DNA of 64,000 bases, from the NCBI RefSeq assembly GCF_900107855.1, contig NZ_FNRJ01000006.1, positions 1 through 64,000 of the forward strand, read 5' to 3'. Position 1 is the stretch's first letter, and the number at the start of each line of letters is the position of its first letter. A program made the position numbers and the translations under genes. Source of the DNA: Marinobacterium iners DSM 11526. Lineage in GTDB: Bacteria; Pseudomonadota; Gammaproteobacteria; Pseudomonadales; Balneatricaceae. Shown here piece by piece: positions 18,011 to 28,035 of this stretch. The notes beneath the pieces were generated by a model. It had not been told where the DNA came from and did no database searches. It was given only the letters and a program-made list of their open reading frames with translations.

Positions 18011-18673
18011 GTGTATTCACCGCCCGAACTTAATCTCGACCTGACCCAAAGCCTGTACGATAAGATCGCTGACGCACTGGTTGAGCAGGGCTATATCATT
18101 CTGCCCTCTGCCTTGCCTGAATCACTTGGCCATGCGTTGCGTCAGCACCTGCAGGCAATGGATGACGAGCAGTTTCGTCGCGCCGGTATCGGTCGTGAAC
18201 AGGATCACCAGCTGCACGGCGAGATCCGCCGTGATCAGATCCGTTGGCTGAGCCATCAGTCACTGATCGAGGCACAGTATCTGCGGTGGATGAACGATTT
18301 GCGTGAAGGGCTGAACCGGCGGCTGTTCATGGGGCTGTTCGATTATGAGGCCCACTTCGCCCACTATCCTGAAGGCGCGTTCTACAAACGGCACCTGGAT
18401 GCCTTCCGTGGCCAAACCAACCGCGTGCTGACAACGGTGTTTTACCTCAACCCTGACTGGCAACCTGAGCTTGGGGGCGAACTGTTGATCTGGCCGACCC
18501 ATGACAGCGAAGAGGTGGTCGAAAGGGTGGTGCCCCAGATGGGCACACTGGTTCTTTTCCTCAGCGAGCGTTTTCCGCATGAAGTGCTGCCGGCACGTGC
18601 CGATCGCTACAGCATCGCCGGCTGGTTCCGGGTCAATACCAGCATCAACAACCAGATCGACCCGCCCCACTGA
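18011..18673 (+). CDS. 2-oxoglutarate/Fe(II) oxygenase
   Basis: A protein of about 220 aa with the prolyl-4-hydroxylase-like iron site: H-x-D in YKRHLDAF, the distal His in FPHEVLPA and the 2OG-binding Arg in RYSIAGWFR. Start choice: an ATG at 17996 is in frame but has no ribosome site, while GGAGG (17998-18002) is well placed for the GTG at 18011. Substrate is unknown; relatives hydroxylate protein or small-molecule targets. Confidence 0.82.
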   Translation: MYSPPELNLDLTQSLYDKIADALVEQGYIILPSALPESLGHALRQHLQAMDDEQFRRAGIGREQDHQLHGEIRRDQIRWLSHQSLIEAQYLRWMNDLREGLNRRLFMGLFDYEAHFAHYPEGAFYKRHLDAFRGQTNRVLTTVFYLNPDWQPELGGELLIWPTHDSEEVVERVVPQMGTLVLFLSERFPHEVLPARADRYSIAGWFRVNTSINNQIDPPH

Positions 18674-18676
18674 ACC

Positions 18677-19669
18677 CTACAACAGTTTAAGCGGCGGCTG
18701 TTGCAACGCGCCCAGCTGTTCGCGCAACTGCAGGATATGCTCACCCCAGTAGCGTTCGGTGTTGAACCAGGTGAAGTTGTGCGGAAAAGCCGGGTCTTCC
18801 CAGCGTCGAGCAAGCCAGGCACTGTAATGCATCATTCTCAGGGTGCGCAGCGCCTCTACCAGATGCAGCTCACGCGGATCAAAATCAGCGAACTCACTGT
18901 ATCCCGCGATCACCTCAGCCAGCTGCAGCTGCTGCTGCACGCGGTCATCGCCGGTCAGCAGCATCCACAGGTCCTGAATCGCCGGGGCCATGCGCGCATC
19001 ATCAAAATCGACAAAGTTGGGCGTATCATCACGCCAGAGAATGTTGCCGCCATGACAGTCGCCATGCGCGCGAATCAGCTTCACCTCACCGGCGGCGGCA
19101 AAGCAGGCCTCGATCCCGTCGAGCAGATCGGCGCAGAGACTGGTGTACGCCTCACGCAGTGAAGACGGAATAAAGCCTTCACTGATCAATGCCACACTGT
19201 CACGACCGTAGGTCTGGATATCCAGCGCCGGACGGTGCACGAAGGGGCGCACAGCTCCGACCAGGTGGATTCGACCCAGAGTCTGCCCCAGCTGATACAA
19301 ATGGTCGGGGTCATCCAGCTCCGGTGCGCGCCCACCTCGGCGCTTGAACAGGGAGAACCGATAATCCTTGAAATGGAACAGGCTTTCACCGGCACTGTTG
19401 GTCAAGGGTGCTACCACCGGCAACTCCTGCTCAACCAACTCAAAACAGAACTGATGTTCTTCCAGGATCTGTTCATCACTCCAGCGCAAGGGGCGGTAAA
19501 ACTTGGCGATCAGTGGTTCACTTTCCTCTATACCCACTTGATAGACGCGGTTCTCGTAGCTGTTCAGTGCCAGAATACGGCCATCACTGAGGTAGCCCAT
19601 CGACTCCACCGCATCAATCACAGTATCGGGCGTCAACTGGTAGAACGGTTGGAGATTTTCTTGCTGCAT
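18677..19669 (-). CDS. srkA: Stress response serine/threonine kinase SrkA (YihE)
   Basis: A 330-aa aminoglycoside-phosphotransferase-fold kinase matching SrkA. N-terminus FYQLTPDTVIDAVES, GSYENRVY-type loop (NSYENRVYQVG), the catalytic HGDCHGGNILW and the metal DFDDARMAP. Known members counter stress-induced death by opposing MazF. It stands alone and converges on the 2OG oxygenase gene. Confidence 0.92.
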   Translation of the reverse strand: MQQENLQPFYQLTPDTVIDAVESMGYLSDGRILALNSYENRVYQVGIEESEPLIAKFYRPLRWSDEQILEEHQFCFELVEQELPVVAPLTNSAGESLFHFKDYRFSLFKRRGGRAPELDDPDHLYQLGQTLGRIHLVGAVRPFVHRPALDIQTYGRDSVALISEGFIPSSLREAYTSLCADLLDGIEACFAAAGEVKLIRAHGDCHGGNILWRDDTPNFVDFDDARMAPAIQDLWMLLTGDDRVQQQLQLAEVIAGYSEFADFDPRELHLVEALRTLRMMHYSAWLARRWEDPAFPHNFTWFNTERYWGEHILQLREQLGALQQPPLKLL

Positions 19670-19915
19670 GAGTCACCCCGAGTCAGATAGAACGGCATTC
19701 CAGTATCATCATTTGCCACTTAAGAATCGCTAGGATGACTTGGTATGCAAAGATAAACCACCTTGATTTATTATGAATCTGCTCTTTTACCAGGAAAGAT
19801 CAGGTTCTGTAATTGCAGGAAATGCCATATGTCACATCAGTCCAACGGCACTGAAGGTATAACCGAATGGGAAGGTGTACAATAAAGGACCTCAACTTAA
19901 AACATGGAGATAGTT

Positions 19916-20389
19916 ATGAAAGCAGCATCCATTCTGCTGTTGGCAGCAGGAGTTGGCACCATGAGCAATGTTACCGGCGTTCAGGCGTCTTCTCTTGTTG
20001 AGGCCTCCGATCCGGAGAAGATCGTTCAACTGGCCCGTGGCTTCGGTTCCGCCACTTTGGGAACAGATGACTATGGTGACCCGCTTATTACGGGCCGGAT
20101 TGACAGTAACAAATATGGTATCTATTTCTACAACTGCGAAGACAACAAAGACTGTGAAAACATCGTATTTTCCGCTGCCTGGGCTGACCAGCCTGTATCC
20201 TTGCAGAGAATCAATGAGTGGAACGAGACACAGCTTTTTGGCACGGCTTACCTGGACGAAGACGGCGACCCGAACATCGACATGCCCGTTAATTTGAAAT
20301 ATGGCGTCAGCAGCAGCAACTTCGATGACACTATCGACTGGTGGATGCTGACCATGAAGGAATTCGAAAAGTACATCCAGGACAACTGA
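19916..20389 (+). CDS. YbjN-domain secreted protein
   Basis: About 157 aa with a signal peptide (LLLAAGVGTMSNVTGVQA) followed by a YbjN-like domain: LARGFGSATLG, GIYFYNC and FSAAW, then the INEWNETQLFG and DMPVNL segments. Start: the ATG at 19904 is in frame, but GGAGATA (19906-19912) serves the ATG at 19916. YbjN-type proteins are linked to stress and motility; no function is assigned to this exported form. Confidence 0.75.
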   Translation: MKAASILLLAAGVGTMSNVTGVQASSLVEASDPEKIVQLARGFGSATLGTDDYGDPLITGRIDSNKYGIYFYNCEDNKDCENIVFSAAWADQPVSLQRINEWNETQLFGTAYLDEDGDPNIDMPVNLKYGVSSSNFDDTIDWWMLTMKEFEKYIQDN

Positions 20390-20399
20390 CCCACTATAG

Positions 20400-20435
20400 C
20401 TGACGCTGACTCATCCAGGAATGAGTCAGCGTCAG
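20400..20435. terminator. Perfect 15-bp inverted repeat between convergent genes
   Basis: CTGACGCTGACTCAT and its exact complement flank a 6-nt loop, overlapping the stop codon of the LysR gene. There is no T run, so it may act as a barrier hairpin rather than a classical terminator. Confidence 0.55.
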
Positions 20436-21331
20436 GCTTCGGACACAGGTGTCAGGTCCTGCTGCATCTCCTGCAGAATCCAGTCACGAAACGCTTGCAT
20501 GCCATAGGTGAGCTGGCGCTTCTCCTGATAGACCAGATAGAACGCCCTTGGTTTGTCCAGCGTGATATCAAACGGCACCACCAGCTGTCCCGCTTCCAGT
20601 TCTCGCTGCACCAGCGCCCGATCAGCCAGTGATACACCTATCCCTTCAATGGCCGCCGACACGGCCAGTGCGGTACTGGAGAAAGACATGGTTCGGGTTG
20701 ATGTGTTGGCTCTGACGCCCAGCTGCTGCAGAATCTGCTGCCATTCCTGCCTCCGTCCACTGACGTGAATAAGCGTTCGCTTGAGCAGATCTTCAGGGCT
20801 GTTCAGCCCCTCTGCCAACTTGGGGCTGCACACCGGCGTCGAGACCAGATAGCGCAGAAAATGGATATCCACCCCCCGCCAGTTGCCTTCGCCGTAATAC
20901 ACCGCCATATCGGTATCGGAGTGTTCGAAATCGATAAAGCCAGTGGTGGAACTGAAGCGCAGCTCCACGTCCGGGTACTGCTCCTGAAACCGGGTAATGC
21001 GCGGCACCAGCCAGCGGGTCAAAAACGCAGGCGCTACGCTGATGTTGACCGCACTCAGGTTCGGTGATGTCATCAAACGCCGCGTTGCACTTTCAATTTC
21101 ATCCAGCGCCAGCTGTACGGAAGGAAGGTAGCGCTCGCCGGCCGCGGTCAGACTGACCTTGCGTTTCTCGCGCCGAAACAGCTTCAAGCCCAAAAATTCT
21201 TCAAGCAACTTGATCTGATGACTGATCGCAGACGGGGTCACGAACAGTTCCTCTGCAGCTTCGTTGAAGCTCAGGTTTCGCGCGGCAGACTCGAAACTGC
21301 GCAGGGCGTTGAGCGGTGGCAGACGGCGGAT
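20432..21331 (-). CDS. GcvA-like LysR regulator with apparent ATC start
   Basis: A 299-residue LysR regulator. The N-terminal RRLPPLNALRSFESAARNLSF segment is the usual opening of GcvA/AmpR-like members, which start MRRLPPL. Here the codon in that place (21329-21331) reads ATC, preceded at 7 nt by AGAGGAG. There is no ATG, GTG or TTG between an upstream in-frame stop and codon 31; a GTG there would remove half of the helix-turn-helix. ATC or the nearby CTG may be the start, or the gene lost its start, or the base is an error. It is divergent from the small gene at 21460. Confidence 0.8.
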   Translation of the reverse strand: MRRLPPLNALRSFESAARNLSFNEAAEELFVTPSAISHQIKLLEEFLGLKLFRREKRKVSLTAAGERYLPSVQLALDEIESATRRLMTSPNLSAVNISVAPAFLTRWLVPRITRFQEQYPDVELRFSSTTGFIDFEHSDTDMAVYYGEGNWRGVDIHFLRYLVSTPVCSPKLAEGLNSPEDLLKRTLIHVSGRRQEWQQILQQLGVRANTSTRTMSFSSTALAVSAAIEGIGVSLADRALVQRELEAGQLVVPFDITLDKPRAFYLVYQEKRQLTYGMQAFRDWILQEMQQDLTPVSEA

Positions 21332-21459
21332 GGTGGCGCTCCTCTTATAGTTTAGTTTTTTTCAACTATAGCCTGAAAAACAATCTTTTGTGGCAATGCA
21401 GCATAGACCTTAGTATAACGCCTGAAAATTAACCCCCATTTGAGGAGCTCTACTCGAAA

Positions 21460-21645
21460 ATGTCCGACTTCAATCGCATGGTAATGACACAAAATGGAAT
21501 GGTAGACGTGGATTACTATGTTGAACAAGCTCGCCGTGAGCGTGCTGAATTCATCATGCAGGGAATCGCGTCACTGTACCGCCGCGTTGCTCGCCTGTTG
21601 AAACCGCGTCGTCCGCTGGCAGGTGCCACCGCGCTGGTTAACTGA
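21460..21645 (+). CDS. Small basic hypothetical protein
   Basis: A 61-residue protein with an acidic N-terminal half (VDVDYYVEQARRERAEF) and an arginine/lysine-rich C-terminal half (YRRVARLLKPRRP). GAGGAG stands before the ATG. Its size and basic tail recall small DUF1127-like proteins, but no signature is clear. It is transcribed away from the LysR gene and may be its target. Confidence 0.6.
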   Translation: MSDFNRMVMTQNGMVDVDYYVEQARRERAEFIMQGIASLYRRVARLLKPRRPLAGATALVN

Positions 21646-21660
21646 GACAGAGTAGACTGT

Positions 21661-21683
21661 GGAGCGGGTCACAATCCCGCTCC
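21661..21683. terminator. Hairpin between convergent genes
   Basis: GGAGCGGG/CCCGCTCC, perfect 8-bp stem with 7-nt loop, overlapping the stop of the HD-GYP gene. There is no T run, so terminator function is uncertain. Confidence 0.45.
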
Positions 21684-23054
21684 TGCATTCACTTCAGCGA
21701 CATCCAGTTCCTGAATCGCGGCTTTCAGCGCTGCAAAACAGTCGGCATCGATTGCCGTGTGCAAGTTCTCCGCCATCATCTCCAGTGCCTGTGCTACCGG
21801 AATGGCTCCTCGATAGGGGCGTTCAGCCGTAATGGCATCGAAGATGTCTGCGGTTGTGATAATCCGGGTTTCCCGCGTGATCTGTTCTGCCTTGAGCTGT
21901 TTGGGATATCCCTTGCCATCCAGCCGTTCATGGTGAGCGCCAGCCACCTGTGCCAATTCGCTGAATACGCCAATACGCGACAGAATCTCTTCCGTAAAGC
22001 GGGCATGATTCTGTACCTGTTGCCATTCATCCGCATCCAGCTTGCCAGGTTTGTCGAGAATGCTGTTACTCACGCCCAGCTTACCGATATCGTGCAGCAG
22101 TGCACCACGTCGAAGCCAGCGGCGCCGTTGCGGCTCGATATCCAATTGCTCGGCTATCAGATCGGTATAGAGAGCCACTCGCTCGCTGTGACCGGCGGTG
22201 TAGGGACTTTTGGCATCCACTACCTGACCAAAGGCTGCAGCCACTCGGTCCAGGTAGTCTTCATTCACCTCAATTTCATGTCCTGCCGGCGACAGAGCCA
22301 GCACGCGTTCAGGCAGCTCTGGGCTGGCCAGCATCGACCAGAAGTCAGCCGACTCCGCTGCCTGCTCAAGGGCTTTCACCAATGCCGGATCAAACCAGTG
22401 GCCGCTGCGCGCTCGCGCCTCATCCAGTGCTGCATCAGGCCCGGCCGCGGCATGGAACACCTCCACCACCTGCGCCAGTAGCGCCACGCGTGAATACAAC
22501 GGAATGGCCTCACCGGACCGTTGTTCGGGTTGACCTGTTCCGCTCCAGTGTTCATCCAATGAATGGATACCGGCCGCTACCGACTCACTGAAACCCAGAT
22601 CTCGCGCAATGGATGCACCCCGTTCACAGCGGGTCGCAATCAGCTCAGTGGCAATAGATTCACCGTTGCGGGCAATATTCAACAGCCGCTTGAAACGTTC
22701 GGCAACACCGGCATCACGCCCGGTATGCTGCAGCAGAAACCTGATCACCTGCGTCAGGCTACCGTTAACCCATTTAAAGTCACGCTTGAAGCCAAGATCA
22801 TCCGTGCCATACAGCTGACAGATACGCGCGGCATTGCTGCTGCAGCCCAAGTCTTTCAGTAAAAGCGTGTAATACAGCTCCCAGCGTGCAGCGTCATCCA
22901 GGCCCAGCTGATCCGCCAGATGCATACCAATCCAGCAACAGCGCATGCAATGCCCCGGTGGTTGCCCCTCGGTCATGTCCAGCGCATGCGACAATGCACT
23001 GATCAGCTCTGACAGTTTCATGCCGGTGGTACCGGCCAGATTCCAGCGTTCCAT
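21669..23054 (-). CDS. HD-GYP domain phosphodiesterase-like protein
   Basis: A 461-aa soluble protein with two HD-type regions. The C-terminal one is a full HD-GYP domain: AGHSERV, LLHDIGKLGVS, HARFTEEIL, GAHHERLDGKGYPKQL and ADIFDAITAERPYR. It should hydrolyse cyclic di-GMP. The N-terminal half resembles a divergent HD domain (PPGHCMRCCWIGMHLAD) lacking the usual HD pair. No receiver or sensor domain is visible. A second in-frame ATG 11 codons in (MKLSELISALS) is also a plausible start. Confidence 0.88.
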   Translation of the reverse strand: MERWNLAGTTGMKLSELISALSHALDMTEGQPPGHCMRCCWIGMHLADQLGLDDAARWELYYTLLLKDLGCSSNAARICQLYGTDDLGFKRDFKWVNGSLTQVIRFLLQHTGRDAGVAERFKRLLNIARNGESIATELIATRCERGASIARDLGFSESVAAGIHSLDEHWSGTGQPEQRSGEAIPLYSRVALLAQVVEVFHAAAGPDAALDEARARSGHWFDPALVKALEQAAESADFWSMLASPELPERVLALSPAGHEIEVNEDYLDRVAAAFGQVVDAKSPYTAGHSERVALYTDLIAEQLDIEPQRRRWLRRGALLHDIGKLGVSNSILDKPGKLDADEWQQVQNHARFTEEILSRIGVFSELAQVAGAHHERLDGKGYPKQLKAEQITRETRIITTADIFDAITAERPYRGAIPVAQALEMMAENLHTAIDADCFAALKAAIQELDVAEVNAGAGL

Positions 23055-23110
23055 TCACCGCTCCAGCAACATGTCTGGTACTCAGTATACGCACAGAGCA
23101 GCGGGTTGAG

Positions 23111-23989
23111 TCACCCTGCCCGCAACTCGGCCCGCGTCCACTGACGCCAGCGAGCATTCACCCAAAGCGACAACAGGATAATCGCGCCACCGATCAGCAA
23201 ACGCGGGATGTCCGCATCCCGATTCCAGATCACGAGGTTGACGACCAGCCCGGCCGGCACCAGTGCATTATTCATGATGCCCAGCGTACCGGCATCCACC
23301 TGAGTCGCACCCTTGTTCCAGAAGAAGAACCCCAGCCCTGAGGCCACCAGCCCAAGCCAACTCAACACTGTCCAGTGTGTTGTCGTCTGAGGCAGACGTT
23401 CCATGTTACCCAGCATCAGAAAGGCGGGCAGTACCAGTGCAAACGCTCCGATAAAGAAAAAGCCAAACACCTGCCAGAGATTTTGCCCATCAGGATAATA
23501 GTGGCGCACCAAATGAGCATAGCCGACCTGACCCGCCGCAAAGGCAAGATTGGCCAACTGCAGAATCAGAAAACCGGTAATAAACGCCTCGCTGACACCA
23601 TCGTAGCGGATAATTGCCGCGCCCAGCACAGCGACCAGCGTCGAGATAATGGGCCCGAGGCTGAAACGACGTTTCAGTGCGTTATCCACCAGTGCCACAT
23701 AGAGCGGCGTGAAAATGGTGAACAGCAGCACCTCCGGCACACTGAGATATTCAAACGAGAGATACAGACAGGTATAGGTCAGCCCGAATTGCAGCGCCCC
23801 AACCAGCGTGACACCGACCATAAACCCGGGTGCAAAACGGGCAGGACGCAGCAGCGGGATAAATATCATCCCCGCCAGCACAATGCGAGTCAGGACTGAA
23901 AAGTAACTGTCCACCTGACCGGCGAGATACTCACCGATCAGGCTGAAAGACACCGCCCACAGCAGCGTGACGGCAATCAGGTAGTTCAT
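23111..23989 (-). CDS. EamA-family (DMT) transporter
   Basis: A 292-aa inner-membrane protein with about ten hydrophobic helices in two EamA-like halves; the second starts around residue 150. It includes the characteristic GATQVDAGTLGIMNNALVP stretch. Family members export metabolites or amino acids; the substrate is not evident. Single gene. Confidence 0.82.
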   Translation of the reverse strand: MNYLIAVTLLWAVSFSLIGEYLAGQVDSYFSVLTRIVLAGMIFIPLLRPARFAPGFMVGVTLVGALQFGLTYTCLYLSFEYLSVPEVLLFTIFTPLYVALVDNALKRRFSLGPIISTLVAVLGAAIIRYDGVSEAFITGFLILQLANLAFAAGQVGYAHLVRHYYPDGQNLWQVFGFFFIGAFALVLPAFLMLGNMERLPQTTTHWTVLSWLGLVASGLGFFFWNKGATQVDAGTLGIMNNALVPAGLVVNLVIWNRDADIPRLLIGGAIILLSLWVNARWRQWTRAELRAG

Positions 23990-24071
23990 TCATATGCTCC
24001 AGCATGATGGCATTACGCCGCAAGCATACTGGATTTTATCCCTTGAGCAGACCTGCTTGGTAGCAAGCGGT

Positions 24072-24335
24072 TCAACTTTGCGAGCGCGGCTGCATTACCA
24101 GCTCGGCCCATGACTGGGTCGATGTCAGATCCGGCCCTGTCACCTTGTCGGCCTCTTCCACTGCGCTGCTCTGTGTCTGCACACGCTGCGGGGCATGTGG
24201 ATTGATTACATGCGGCACCTCTTCAGTATTGAACATGACCAGCCGAGGCGGACCACTCATCAAAAGGGGCTGCAGGACCTGAGGCAAGCCGGCAAAAGTC
24301 AGTATAACTGTCAGGATCATAATCAGACGCAGCAT
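24072..24335 (-). CDS. Hypothetical membrane-anchored small protein
   Basis: An 87-aa protein with one N-terminal hydrophobic helix (MLRLIMILTVILTFAG) and a polar tail. AAGGAGAACGTCC precedes the ATG at 24335; a longer frame starting at 24365 has no such support. No family recognised. Confidence 0.55.
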   Translation of the reverse strand: MLRLIMILTVILTFAGLPQVLQPLLMSGPPRLVMFNTEEVPHVINPHAPQRVQTQSSAVEEADKVTGPDLTSTQSWAELVMQPRSQS

Positions 24336-24365
24336 GGACGTTCTCCTTGAATCGTTTCTGAACAA

Positions 24366-24590
24366 ACAACATCAAAAGCTGTGCCATATTAATCAAAATA
24401 ATTTAATATCAATGGGTTACGAAAAAAATCAAGCGAAGATCATAAGCGTTCGGGGTTTGGCAGAAGGCAATACTGCCAAAAGTGTCGCAGAATACTTGAC
24501 ATATTGTGACGTGAAGAACCTATTTATTTAAAATCAATGACTTATGGCGTATCTTTTTTGCAACACACATTTACCCAACGTCCAGAAAGA
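24366..24590. other. AT-rich intergenic stretch
   Basis: No gene I can support. A 65-codon plus-strand frame covers most of it but has atypical AT-rich codons and no ribosome site. Confidence 0.4.
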
Positions 24591-24591
24591 C

Positions 24592-24613
24592 AAAACCCGG
24601 CCTGAGCCGGGTT
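24592..24613 (-). terminator. Terminator of the tkt-epd-pgk-fba operon
   Basis: On the minus strand AACCCGGC-TCAG-GCCGGGTT followed by TTG. It lies 26 nt past the fba stop. Confidence 0.75.
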
Positions 24614-24638
24614 CTGGGGTATCGCATGTGCGCTCCGA

Positions 24639-25703
24639 TCAGTTGATCTTTGCGTCCAGTTCTCCGCGCTCGTAACGCTCGGACATATGCTCCAGCGAGA
24701 TCGCCTTGATCTTGCTGGCATGACCGGCGGTACCAAAGGCTTCGTAACGGGCGACACAGATCTCGGTCATCGCTTGCATGGTGGCCTTGAGGAATTTGCG
24801 CGGGTCGAACTCGGCCGGGTTTTCGGCCAGGAAGCGACGCACGGCACCGGTAGACGCCAGACGCAGGTCGGTGTCGATGTTGACCTTGCGCACACCGTAC
24901 TTGATGCCTTCAACGATCTGCTCCACCGGTACACCGTAGGTTTCCGGAATCTCGCCACCGAACTGGTTGATCACCGCCAGCCATTCCTGAGGAACGGAGG
25001 AGGAACCGTGCATCACCAAGTGGGTAGTGGGGATACGTTCGTGGATCGCACGGATGCGGTCAATTGCCAGAATATCGCCTGTCGGCGGCTTGGTGAACTT
25101 GTAGGCACCGTGGGAGGTACCGCATGCGATCGCCAGCGCATCCACGTTGGTGGCCTTGACGAAGTCGGCGGCTTCATCCGGATCGGTCAGCATCTGGTCG
25201 TGGGTCAGGATACCCTCAGCGCCAATACCGTCCTCTTCACCGGCCTGTCCGGTTTCCAGCGAGCCCAGGCAGCCCAGTTCGCCTTCAACGGAGACACCAC
25301 AGGCGTGCGCCATCTCAACGGTACGACGGGTGACGTCGACGTTGTAGGCATAATCGGTCGGGGTCTTGCCGTCTTCGCCCAGAGAGCCGTCCATCATGAC
25401 TGAGGAGAAGCCCATGGCGATGGAACGCTGGCAGACTGCCGGGCTGGTACCGTGGTCCTGGTGCATGCACACCGGCACGTCCGGGAACTCTTCAATCGCC
25501 GCCAGAATCATGTGGCGCAGGAAGTTGGAACCGGCGTACTTGCGCGCACCGGCAGAGGCCTGAACGATCACCGGCGAGTCGGTCTTGGCCGCCGCTTCCA
25601 TGATCGCACGCATCTGCTCCAGGTTGTTGACGTTGAACGCCGGAATGCCGTAGCCATATTCGGCGGCATGGTCCAGCAGCTGACGCATGGAGATCAAAGC
25701 CAT
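24639..25703 (-). CDS. fba: Class II fructose-bisphosphate aldolase
   Basis: Zinc-dependent aldolase joining or splitting fructose 1,6-bisphosphate in glycolysis and gluconeogenesis. A 354-aa class IIB type: [11 protein letters not shown] at the N-terminus, the zinc and catalytic region [17 protein letters not shown], and VLHGSS-type [13 protein letters not shown]. Last gene of the operon, 33 nt after pgk. Confidence 0.96.
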   Translation of the reverse strand: MALISMRQLLDHAAEYGYGIPAFNVNNLEQMRAIMEAAAKTDSPVIVQASAGARKYAGSNFLRHMILAAIEEFPDVPVCMHQDHGTSPAVCQRSIAMGFSSVMMDGSLGEDGKTPTDYAYNVDVTRRTVEMAHACGVSVEGELGCLGSLETGQAGEEDGIGAEGILTHDQMLTDPDEAADFVKATNVDALAIACGTSHGAYKFTKPPTGDILAIDRIRAIHERIPTTHLVMHGSSSVPQEWLAVINQFGGEIPETYGVPVEQIVEGIKYGVRKVNIDTDLRLASTGAVRRFLAENPAEFDPRKFLKATMQAMTEICVARYEAFGTAGHASKIKAISLEHMSERYERGELDAKIN

Positions 25704-25736
25704 GGTTTCACCCTTTGAATTGGTTCATCAAAAATC

Positions 25737-26903
25737 TTATTTGGCTGCACGCTGTTCCAGCATGGCAACCGCCGGCAGTACCTTGCCTTCCACAAACTCC
25801 AGGAAGGCACCACCGCCAGTGGAGATGTAAGAGATCTTATCAGCGATGTCGTATTTATCCACCGCAGCCAGCGTGTCGCCACCACCAGCGATGGAGAAAC
25901 CGGCGCTGTTAGCGATCGCCAGTGACAATGCCTTGGTGCCTTCGCCGAACTGATCGAACTCGAACACGCCGACCGGTCCGTTCCAGATAATGGTGCCGGC
26001 GCTGCTCAGCAGGGCAGCCAAGTTCTTGGCGGATTCGGGGCCAATGTCCAGAATCATTTCGTCGTCGGCTACGTCGTCAGCGGACTTGATCACCGCTTCA
26101 GCGGTCTCGGCAAATTCCTTGGCAACAACGACATCAACCGGCAGCGGGATGTTGACCTTTTCCATCAGCGCCTTGGCCGCCGGAATCAGATCATGTTCGC
26201 ACAGGGACTTGCCCACCGGCTTACCAGCTGCCGCGAGGAAGGTGTTGGCGATACCGCCACCGACGATCAACTGATCGCACTTCTCGGACAATGCATTCAG
26301 CACTTCCAGCTTGGTGGACACCTTGGAGCCGCCAACGATGGCAACCATCGGACGAGCCGGGTTGTCCAGCGCCTTGGCCAGCGCATCCAGTTCATTGGCC
26401 AGCAGCGGACCTGCGCAGGCGATGGGAGCGAATTTGCCAACACCATGGGTCGAGGCCTGAGCGCGGTGGGCAGTACCGAAAGCATCCATCACGTAGACAT
26501 CACACAGTGCCGCCATCTTTTTCGACAGCTCTTCGTTGTCCTTTTTCTCGCCCGGATTGAAGCGTACGTTTTCCAGCAGGACCAGTTCACCTTCACCCAC
26601 TTCAAAGCCGCCGTCCAGCCAGTCCTTGACCAGCGGTACCGGACGCTGCAGCAATTTGCTGATATGTTCGGCCACCGGCGCCAGCGAGTACTTTTCTTCG
26701 TATTCGCCTTCGGTGGGGCGGCCCAAGTGGGACATTACCATCACTTTGGCACCGGCTTTCAGTGCCACTTCGATGGTGGGCAGAGAAGCACGGATACGGG
26801 CGTCGGAGGTCACTTGACCATCCTTGACCGGAACATTGAGATCTTCACGGATCAGCACGCGCTTGCCGGCCAGATCCAGATCAGTCATCTTCAAAACGCT
26901 CAT
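25737..26903 (-). CDS. pgk: Phosphoglycerate kinase
   Basis: Converts 1,3-bisphosphoglycerate and ADP to 3-phosphoglycerate and ATP. A 388-aa protein with [23 protein letters not shown], the [12 protein letters not shown] hinge region and the C-terminal GGGDTLAAV nucleotide loop. Length and order normal. Confidence 0.97.
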   Translation of the reverse strand: MSVLKMTDLDLAGKRVLIREDLNVPVKDGQVTSDARIRASLPTIEVALKAGAKVMVMSHLGRPTEGEYEEKYSLAPVAEHISKLLQRPVPLVKDWLDGGFEVGEGELVLLENVRFNPGEKKDNEELSKKMAALCDVYVMDAFGTAHRAQASTHGVGKFAPIACAGPLLANELDALAKALDNPARPMVAIVGGSKVSTKLEVLNALSEKCDQLIVGGGIANTFLAAAGKPVGKSLCEHDLIPAAKALMEKVNIPLPVDVVVAKEFAETAEAVIKSADDVADDEMILDIGPESAKNLAALLSSAGTIIWNGPVGVFEFDQFGEGTKALSLAIANSAGFSIAGGGDTLAAVDKYDIADKISYISTGGGAFLEFVEGKVLPAVAMLEQRAAK

Positions 26904-26937
26904 CAGAGGGATTCCTGTTTCTTGTTAGTTCAGTCAA

Positions 26938-27957
26938 TCAGTCCTTGAGCTGCAGCCAGTACCGGGAGAGATCCAGCATCCGGTTGGCAAACGCCCATTC
27001 ATTGTCAAACCAGCACAACAGCTTCAGCAGTCGGCCACAGGACACCCGCGTTTGGGTACCGTCAACCACCGCCGAACGGGGATCCGTATTGAAATCCACC
27101 GACGCATGCGGCTCTTCGGTATAGCCCAACAGCCCGGCCAGTTCATTGTCGGCCGCTGCGCGCAGCATAGTGTTGATCTGTTGCGGGTCGGTATCCTGCT
27201 GCAGGTTCACCGACAGGTCCATTAGCGAAACGTTGATGGTCGGCACCCGCACGTGCAGACACTCGAAGCGCCCCGCCAGATGCGGCAACAGGCGATCAAT
27301 TCCACGGCTCAAGCCGGTATCCACGGGGATAATCGACTGCATGGCACTGCGCGCCAGGCGCAGGTCACTGCGGTGATAGCTGTCGATCACCGGCTGATCA
27401 TTCATCGCCGAGTGGATGGTAGTCGTCACCCCACTTTCAATGCCGAAGTGGCGATCCAGCAGATCCAGCACCGGCACCACACAGTTGGTGGTGCAGGAGG
27501 CCGCCGAGGCGATGCGGTGTTCTGCCTTGAGGCTGGACTCGTTAAAGCCAAATACCACTGTGGCATCGATATCCGCCTGCGCCGGGTGCGAATACAGCAA
27601 CCGCCTGGCACCGCTGGCCAGATGACGCTCGGCATCGGCTCGAGTGCGAAAGGCGCCGGAACATTCCAGCACCAGGTCCACATCCAGCTCGCCCCAGGGA
27701 ATCTGCTCGGGCTCTGCCAAGCTGAATACCCGGATACGGTCACCGTTGATCAGCAGGGCTTCGCCATCGTTTTCGACAGAACAGGGAAAGCGCCCATGAG
27801 TGGTGTCATAACGGGTCAGGTAGGTGAGCGTGTCCAGATCCGACAGCTCATTGATCGCCACCACCTGCAACTGGTGCTGCAGGCCGCGTTGATAGACCGC
27901 CCTGAGCACGCCCTGGCCGATACGACCGTAGCCGTTGATCGCGATTCTGTAGCTCAT
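26938..27957 (-). CDS. epd: Erythrose-4-phosphate dehydrogenase (GAPDH family)
   Basis: A 339-aa GAPDH-like enzyme with the Rossmann motif INGYGRIGQG and the catalytic ASCTTNC. Its place between tkt and pgk is the usual position of epd, which oxidises erythrose 4-phosphate for pyridoxal phosphate synthesis. A glyceraldehyde-3-phosphate role cannot be excluded from sequence alone. The in-frame extension to 28005 is not used; MSYRIAING is the family start. Confidence 0.88.
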   Translation of the reverse strand: MSYRIAINGYGRIGQGVLRAVYQRGLQHQLQVVAINELSDLDTLTYLTRYDTTHGRFPCSVENDGEALLINGDRIRVFSLAEPEQIPWGELDVDLVLECSGAFRTRADAERHLASGARRLLYSHPAQADIDATVVFGFNESSLKAEHRIASAASCTTNCVVPVLDLLDRHFGIESGVTTTIHSAMNDQPVIDSYHRSDLRLARSAMQSIIPVDTGLSRGIDRLLPHLAGRFECLHVRVPTINVSLMDLSVNLQQDTDPQQINTMLRAAADNELAGLLGYTEEPHASVDFNTDPRSAVVDGTQTRVSCGRLLKLLCWFDNEWAFANRMLDLSRYWLQLKD

Positions 27958-28035
27958 CCGGCGCTCATGCTGACCAGAACTGCAACAACATGCCGCCGGG
28001 CGCACAGAGTGCCCGGCAGTACGTTTTGCAGCGGT

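Noticed and set aside
24334-24531. A 65-codon plus-strand frame between a hypothetical gene and fba
   Set aside because: AT-rich, no ribosome site, no family resemblance, and its beginning overlaps the leader of the opposite-strand gene.
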